Below the pieces are notes generated by a model. It was not told where the DNA came from and did no database searches. It saw only the letters and a list, made by a program, of their open reading frames with translations. This document shows positions 12,323 through 15,592 of a stretch of 15,592 bases of DNA, one piece after another (position 1 is the first letter of the stretch; every line of letters starts with the position of its first letter). The DNA is from an uncultured Acetobacter sp. (GTDB lineage Bacteria; Pseudomonadota; Alphaproteobacteria; Acetobacterales; Acetobacteraceae): the NCBI RefSeq assembly GCF_937875265.1, contig NZ_CALLXM010000274.1:1-15592 (forward strand), in the 5' to 3' direction. Made by a program: the position numbers and the translations under genes.

Positions 12323-13342
12323 TTGGTCCTTCAGAAAAACTGGCAATCTCTGATCAAGCCCGAAAAGCTTGAAGTTGAATCCGGAGTGGAGCCCGCTCGT
12401 ATCGCAACCGTAGTGGCTGAGCCGCTGGAACGCGGTTTTGGTATGACGCTTGGTAACGCGCTGCGTCGGGTTCTGCTGTCCTCACTTCAAGGTGCGGCGG
12501 TCACGGCGGTTCAGATTGACGGCGTTCTGCACGAGTTTTCGTCTGTTGCTGGTGTGCGCGAAGATGTGACTGACATCGTCCTGAACATCAAGCAGCTGGC
12601 GTTACGCATGCACGGTGAAGGGCCGAAGCGTATGGTGCTGACGGCCACTGGCCCCGGCGAAGTGCGCGCAAGCCAGATCCAGACCGGCCATGATATTGAA
12701 ATCATGAACCCAGACCTGGTCATCTGCACGCTTGATGACGGCGTCAAGCTGGGCATGGAATTCATTGTCAACACCGGCAAAGGCTATGTTCCTGCGGCAG
12801 CAAACCGCCCGGAAGATGCGCCGATCGGCCTGATCCCGGTTGATGCAATTTATTCGCCCGTCAAGCGCGTGTCCTACAAGGTGGAGCCGACCCGTGTTGG
12901 TCAGGTCACCGACTATGACAAGCTGCTGCTGACGGTTGAAACAAATGGTGCGGTAACGCCAGAAGATGCGGTGGCTCTTGCCGCACGTATTCTGCAGGAC
13001 CAGTTGCAGCTCTTCATCAACTTTGATGAGCCGCGTCCTGTGCAGGCTGAAGAGCCTGAGGATGACCTGCCGTTCAACCGTAACCTGCTGCGTAAGGTGG
13101 ATGAGCTTGAACTGTCTGTTCGGAGTGCAAACTGCCTGAAGAACGACAACATCATCTACATCGGGGATCTGGTTCAGAAAAGTGAGCAGGAAATGCTGCG
13201 CACACCGAACTTTGGCCGTAAATCCCTGAACGAAATTAAGGAAGTCCTGACCTCCATGGGGCTGTCCTTGGGTATGAACGTCCCGGCCTGGCCGCCGGAA
13301 AATATTGAAGAGTTGGCAAAGCGGCTTGATGAGCCGTTTTGA
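12323..13342 (+). CDS. rpoA: DNA-directed RNA polymerase subunit alpha
   Basis: Alpha dimerises to seed RNA polymerase assembly, and its C-terminal domain contacts UP elements and activators. The product has 339 residues. The N-terminal domain includes EPLERGFGMTLGNALRRVLL (33-52) and the C-terminal domain runs from about 258, with LSVRSANCLKNDNIIYIGDL (264-283); Arg267 corresponds to the DNA-contacting Arg265 of E. coli. The start is TTG: an in-frame TGA at 12308-12310 lies five codons upstream, no ATG or GTG start lies between, and the next in-frame Met is residue 41, inside the fold. GAAAGG at 12309-12314 is 8 nt from the TTG. The protein is complete and ends in the usual PPENIEELAKRLDEPF. 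Confidence 0.96.
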   Translation: MVLQKNWQSLIKPEKLEVESGVEPARIATVVAEPLERGFGMTLGNALRRVLLSSLQGAAVTAVQIDGVLHEFSSVAGVREDVTDIVLNIKQLALRMHGEGPKRMVLTATGPGEVRASQIQTGHDIEIMNPDLVICTLDDGVKLGMEFIVNTGKGYVPAAANRPEDAPIGLIPVDAIYSPVKRVSYKVEPTRVGQVTDYDKLLLTVETNGAVTPEDAVALAARILQDQLQLFINFDEPRPVQAEEPEDDLPFNRNLLRKVDELELSVRSANCLKNDNIIYIGDLVQKSEQEMLRTPNFGRKSLNEIKEVLTSMGLSLGMNVPAWPPENIEELAKRLDEPF

Positions 13343-13373
13343 TCTGACTTTTCTCGATACTAGGAACTGAACC

Positions 13374-13799
13374 ATGCGTCACCGGATTGCCGGCAGAAAG
13401 CTCGGCGTTACCTCTTCTCATCGTGCAGCCATGTTCCGCAACATGGCTGTGGCTTTGATCAAACATGAGCAGATCACCACTACGCTTCCCAAAGCGAAGG
13501 AACTGCGTCCGTTTGTTGAAAAGCTGATCACCCTTGGCAAGCGTGGCGACCTGCACGCACGTCGGCAGGCATTTGCTGTGCTGCGTGACGATGTGATCGT
13601 GAAAAAGCTGTTTGCGGCTGTGGCGGAACGCTACAAGGCCCGCAACGGTGGCTACACGCGCGTGCTGCGTGCTGGCGTTCGCTACGGCGATGCCGCGCAG
13701 ATGGCTGTGATCGAACTGATCGACCGCGATGTCAGCGCAAAAGGGCAGGACAGCGGTCCACGTCCGGAAGTGGAAGATAAGCAGGACCTTGCTGCTTAA
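13374..13799 (+). CDS. rplQ: 50S ribosomal protein L17
   Basis: L17 is a large-subunit protein close to the tunnel exit. The 141-residue product has the classic N-terminus MRHRIAGRKLGVTSSHRAAM followed by FRNMAVALIKHEQITTTLPK and AKELRPFVEKLITLGKRGDL. The core ends near YGDAAQMAVIELIDRD; the final 20 residues form a polar, charged extension of the kind seen in other alphaproteobacterial L17 proteins. AGGA at 13362-13365 is 8 nt upstream. It is the last gene of the cluster and is followed 23 nt later by a strong terminator. Confidence 0.96.
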   Translation: MRHRIAGRKLGVTSSHRAAMFRNMAVALIKHEQITTTLPKAKELRPFVEKLITLGKRGDLHARRQAFAVLRDDVIVKKLFAAVAERYKARNGGYTRVLRAGVRYGDAAQMAVIELIDRDVSAKGQDSGPRPEVEDKQDLAA

Positions 13800-13821
13800 T
13801 TTTTGCTTCAAGCAGATATGG

Positions 13822-13854
13822 AAAAAGCTGGCCCTTTTGGAGCCAGCTTTTTTT
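13822..13854 (+). terminator. Intrinsic terminator of the ribosomal supercluster
   Basis: AAAAAGCTGGC (13822-13832) and GCCAGCTTTTT (13842-13852) form a perfect 11-bp stem with a 9-nt loop, followed by further T residues (seven T in total, 13848-13854). The A-run on the 5' side would make it work in the other direction too. It sits 23 nt after the rplQ stop and separates the ribosomal cluster from the transporter operon. Confidence 0.9.
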
Positions 13855-13906
13855 ATGCCGTTCTGGTTAAGCTGCGACATGAAAAACCACGATATGTTGG
13901 GATTAT

Positions 13907-13930
13907 GCGTGGAATAAAAAAATTCCATGC
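13907..13930 (+). repeat. Inverted repeat upstream of the transporter operon
   Basis: GCGTGGAAT (13907-13915) and ATTCCATGC (13922-13930) are inverted copies that differ at one position (a G-U pair in RNA), separated by six A residues. The repeat lies about 80 bp upstream of the binding-protein gene, in the 211-nt region between rplQ and that gene. As DNA it has the size and symmetry of an operator for a dimeric regulator; as RNA it is a 9-bp hairpin without a T-tail on this strand. No regulator gene is in view. Confidence 0.4.
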
Positions 13931-14010
13931 CCGCATGTGAGTGATTGACAAATTCAGGAATATATCCACTCTTGGTTTTGATAAATTATTTAAGAGAAAG
14001 AGATATCGTC

Positions 14011-15051
14011 ATGAAACGTGCGTTGTTAAAAATGTTAACGCTCACTGCCGTGGCATTTGGCTGGGTTGCCGCACCGGCTCAGGCGGCGGAGAGTATCCGT
14101 ATCGGGTATATTCCCGTGCTGGGCTCATCCGCGCTGTTCGTGATCGATGGCGAGGGCTGGGCCAGGCAGGCGGGGCTGGACGTGCAGCTTGTGCGCTTTA
14201 CCTCTGGCCCGCAGGCTATTCAGGCTCTGGTTTCCGGGCGGATTGACGGGTATGTGGCGGGTGTGCTGCCCCTGTTGCAGGCGCGTGCGCATGGTGTGGA
14301 TGTCAAGGTCGTGGCGACGGCCTCTATTGAGGAATTGTCCGTTATTGCCCGTGGTGCGCTGGCGGAAGGGATCAAGCCTGATGTTGATGCCGGGCTTGCG
14401 CCAGACGCAGTTAAAGCGATTTTCGCACGGTTTAAACAGGACCAGAAGCGGCTTCCACGTCTGGCGGCGCAGCCTGCGGGGTCCGTGCCCGATACGCTGC
14501 TGCGCTACTGGTTGCAAAAGCAGCTTGGCTTTGCGCAGGTGAACACCGTGGCCTCCATTGTTGGCGTGGACATTGATGCCGCCCAGCAGGCCTTTCTGGC
14601 TGGTGCCGTGGATGGCGCTGTGCTGAGGGAACCTGCTCTGACGGTTGTTAAAACCCGCCTGCCGGATGCGCGTATTCTGGCGTCGGGCCATAACATGATG
14701 CCTGACCAGCCGGGTTCCGTGCTGGCTATTGTCAAACCGGACGCGCCCGAGCACAAGGCATGGGCCGCCACGCTGACAACTCTGTTCGTGCGTGCAACAA
14801 CGCTTCTGGCCCAGCATCCTGATGATGCCGTACCGTTTGTGCAAAAAGCGCTGGGTGGTGGTATGCTCAATGACGATGTGATGAAAACAGCGTTGGAACA
14901 TTCGGCGTCCCGCTTTGTCAGTGACCCGGCGCGTATTGTGGAAAGTGTCAAGCAGTTGCAGGAGTTTGAAGTGTCCGAAGGTTTGCTGCGCAAGGCTGAA
15001 CCTGTTGAAGACCTGTTTGATACGGGCCTGTGGCAACAGGCCAGGCCGTGA
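14011..15051 (+). CDS. ABC transporter periplasmic binding protein, SsuA/TauA/NMT1 type
   Basis: This is a secreted solute-binding protein of the nitrate/sulfonate/taurine class, feeding an inner-membrane importer. From ATG 14011 it has 346 residues. Residues 1-25 are a Sec signal peptide (MKRALLKM, hydrophobic stretch, then APAQA before AES); there is no lipobox Cys. The mature domain opens IRIGYIPVLGSSALFVIDGE (29-48), then FTSGPQAIQALVSGRIDGY, typical NMT1-like wording. The frame is open back to 13945, but those 22 residues precede the signal peptide and would spoil it. The RBS is a weak purine run (about 13992-14003). The permease overlaps by 4 nt. Substrate is not readable: sulfonates, taurine, nitrate or another small anion are candidates. 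Codons are richer in GCG, GTG and GGG than in the ribosomal genes, consistent with lower expression. Confidence 0.85.
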   Translation: MKRALLKMLTLTAVAFGWVAAPAQAAESIRIGYIPVLGSSALFVIDGEGWARQAGLDVQLVRFTSGPQAIQALVSGRIDGYVAGVLPLLQARAHGVDVKVVATASIEELSVIARGALAEGIKPDVDAGLAPDAVKAIFARFKQDQKRLPRLAAQPAGSVPDTLLRYWLQKQLGFAQVNTVASIVGVDIDAAQQAFLAGAVDGAVLREPALTVVKTRLPDARILASGHNMMPDQPGSVLAIVKPDAPEHKAWAATLTTLFVRATTLLAQHPDDAVPFVQKALGGGMLNDDVMKTALEHSASRFVSDPARIVESVKQLQEFEVSEGLLRKAEPVEDLFDTGLWQQARP

Positions 15052-15544
15052 GTCAAAAGCTGTCCGGTTCTGTCCGCCTGGGACTTGGGCTTTCAGGGCT
15101 TGTTCTGTTCTTTGGTTTGTGGGAGGTGGCAGTCCGCTCCGGGCTGCTGCCGTCAGGCATGGTGCCAGCACCGTCCTCTCTTGGTCCGGCATGGCTGGAT
15201 GAGGTGCGTGGCGGGTTCTGGCAGCAGGCTATTCTGGATAGCCTGAATCATTACCTGCTGGGCCTGCTCATTGGCTCCGTGCTGGGGGCGGGGCTTGGCA
15301 TATTGTGTGGTATGCTGGGCCTGCTTGACAGCCTGCTGGAAGGGATTGTCCGCCTGTTGCGGCCCGTGCCGGGGCTGGCATGGGTGCCTTTTGCCATTCT
15401 GTGGTTTGGCTTGAGCACGGCGGGGGCAACCTTCGTTATTGCCATATCGGTTTTCTGGATCAATTTTTACGCAGCCCATAGCGCTGTGCGCGGCGTGGAC
15501 CCCGAACTGTATGAACTGGCCTCGGCCTTCGGGCATGGCAGTTT
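15048..15544 (+). CDS. ABC transporter permease, SsuC/TauC type (3' truncated)
   Basis: This is the inner-membrane channel partner of the binding protein. It starts at GTG 15048, overlapping the upstream stop by GTGA; AGG at 15038-15040 is the only RBS-like element. About 165 genuine residues are present out of roughly 255-265 expected. They show a first membrane helix (about 11-29), FWQQAILDSLNHYLLGLLIG (57-76) leading into two further hydrophobic segments, RPVPGLAWVPFAILWFGLST (105-124), and the coupling-helix region DPELYELASAFG (151-162), which is the EAA-type loop that contacts the ATPase. The reading frame runs on to the window end, but everything from 15545 is adapter sequence, so the gene is cut by the contig end and not by mutation. 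An ATPase gene probably lies beyond. Confidence 0.85.
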
Positions 15545-15592
15545 CTGTCTCTTATACACATCTGACGCTGCCGACGATACTCCTTGTGTAGA
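15545..15592. other. Untrimmed Illumina Nextera adapter (not genomic)
   Basis: CTGTCTCTTATACACATCT (15545-15563) is the 19-bp Tn5 mosaic end. The next 14 bases (15564-15577) complete the reverse complement of the Nextera Read 1 transposase adapter. They are followed by an 8-base index (TACTCCTT, 15578-15585) and GTGTAGA (15586-15592), the beginning of the reverse-complemented P5 sequence. The reverse complement of the index, AAGGAGTA, is from memory the i5 index 507. The segment translates in the permease frame to LLYTSDAADDTPCV, a known adapter-derived false protein tail. Confidence 0.97.

Noticed and set aside
13729..13917. 62-codon plus-strand frame spanning the rplQ end and terminator
   Set aside because: It reads through the terminator hairpin, starts out of frame inside rplQ and has no family-like sequence.
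13945..13966. TTGACA (13945-13950) with TATATC (13961-13966) as a promoter for the transporter operon
   Set aside because: The minus-35 match is perfect, but the spacing to TATATC is only 10 nt and no acceptable minus-10 box occurs at 16-18 nt. A promoter must exist nearby but I cannot place it.
13945..14010. N-terminally extended start of the binding protein at 13945
   Set aside because: It would put 22 residues before a good Sec signal peptide and lacks an RBS.
14125..15192. 355-codon minus-strand frame opposite the binding-protein gene
   Set aside because: The plus-strand product has a signal peptide and clear family motifs; the antisense product has neither.
15545..15592. LLYTSDAADDTPCV as a genuine permease tail or a Tn5 insertion
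   Set aside because: Mosaic end plus index plus P5 sequence in library order is a sequencing adapter; a real transposon would continue with IS50 sequence.
1..15592. CRISPR arrays, tRNA or rRNA genes, insertion sequences, prophage or defence genes
   Set aside because: I looked for repeat-spacer patterns, tRNA-like cloverleaf ends and transposase motifs by eye and saw none; nearly all DNA is accounted for by conserved genes and short spacers.

Overview
This window is the distal part of the S10-spc-alpha ribosomal-protein supercluster of an alphaproteobacterium, followed by the start of an unrelated ABC-transporter operon. Protein wording (L23, L3, RpoA and others), the order secY-adk-rpsM-rpsK-rpoA-rplQ, and a GC content in the mid-50s by eye suggest an acetic acid bacterium (Acetobacteraceae, probably Acetobacter-like). 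The genus call is inference from remembered family sequences, not from a search.

Layout: bases 1-22 are the last codons of rpsJ (S10). From 33 to 9097 runs an unbroken, very tightly packed plus-strand series: rplC, rplD, rplW, rplB, rpsS, rplV, rpsC, rplP, rpmC, rpsQ, rplN, rplX, rplE, rpsN, rpsH, rplF, rplR, rpsE, rpmD, rplO. Most junctions are under 20 nt and several genes overlap (rplD/rplW, rplN/rplX, rplF/rplR, rpsE/rpmD), which points to one polycistronic mRNA with translational coupling. The first larger gap inside the series is rplE-rpsN (71 nt). After rplO comes a 142-nt gap with a strong hairpin and a possible 35-codon reading frame, then secY and adk (4-nt overlap), then the alpha block rpsM, rpsK, rpoA, rplQ, whose genes are separated by 31-121 nt. 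Three of these alpha-side spacers hold good stem-loops. A textbook intrinsic terminator at 13822-13854 closes the cluster.

Together these genes make 24 ribosomal proteins (S10 only as a stub), the SecY translocon channel, adenylate kinase and the RNA polymerase alpha subunit. This is the core growth-rate-controlled expression unit for translation, membrane protein export, nucleotide balance and transcription. rpmJ, infA and rpsD, which some bacteria carry in this stretch, are not here.

Downstream, after 211 nt of non-coding DNA (terminator, a 24-bp inverted repeat), a two-gene-or-longer operon begins: a secreted SsuA/TauA/NMT1-type periplasmic binding protein and a translationally coupled SsuC/TauC-type permease. 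The permease is cut off by the contig end. The last 48 bases (15545-15592) are not biological: they are an untrimmed Illumina Nextera adapter including the Tn5 mosaic end, an 8-nt i5 index and the start of the P5 sequence. I did not find an undescribed biological system. The points most worth a second look are the adapter chimera, the terminator-like hairpin just before the TTG-started rpoA, and the rplO-secY spacer.
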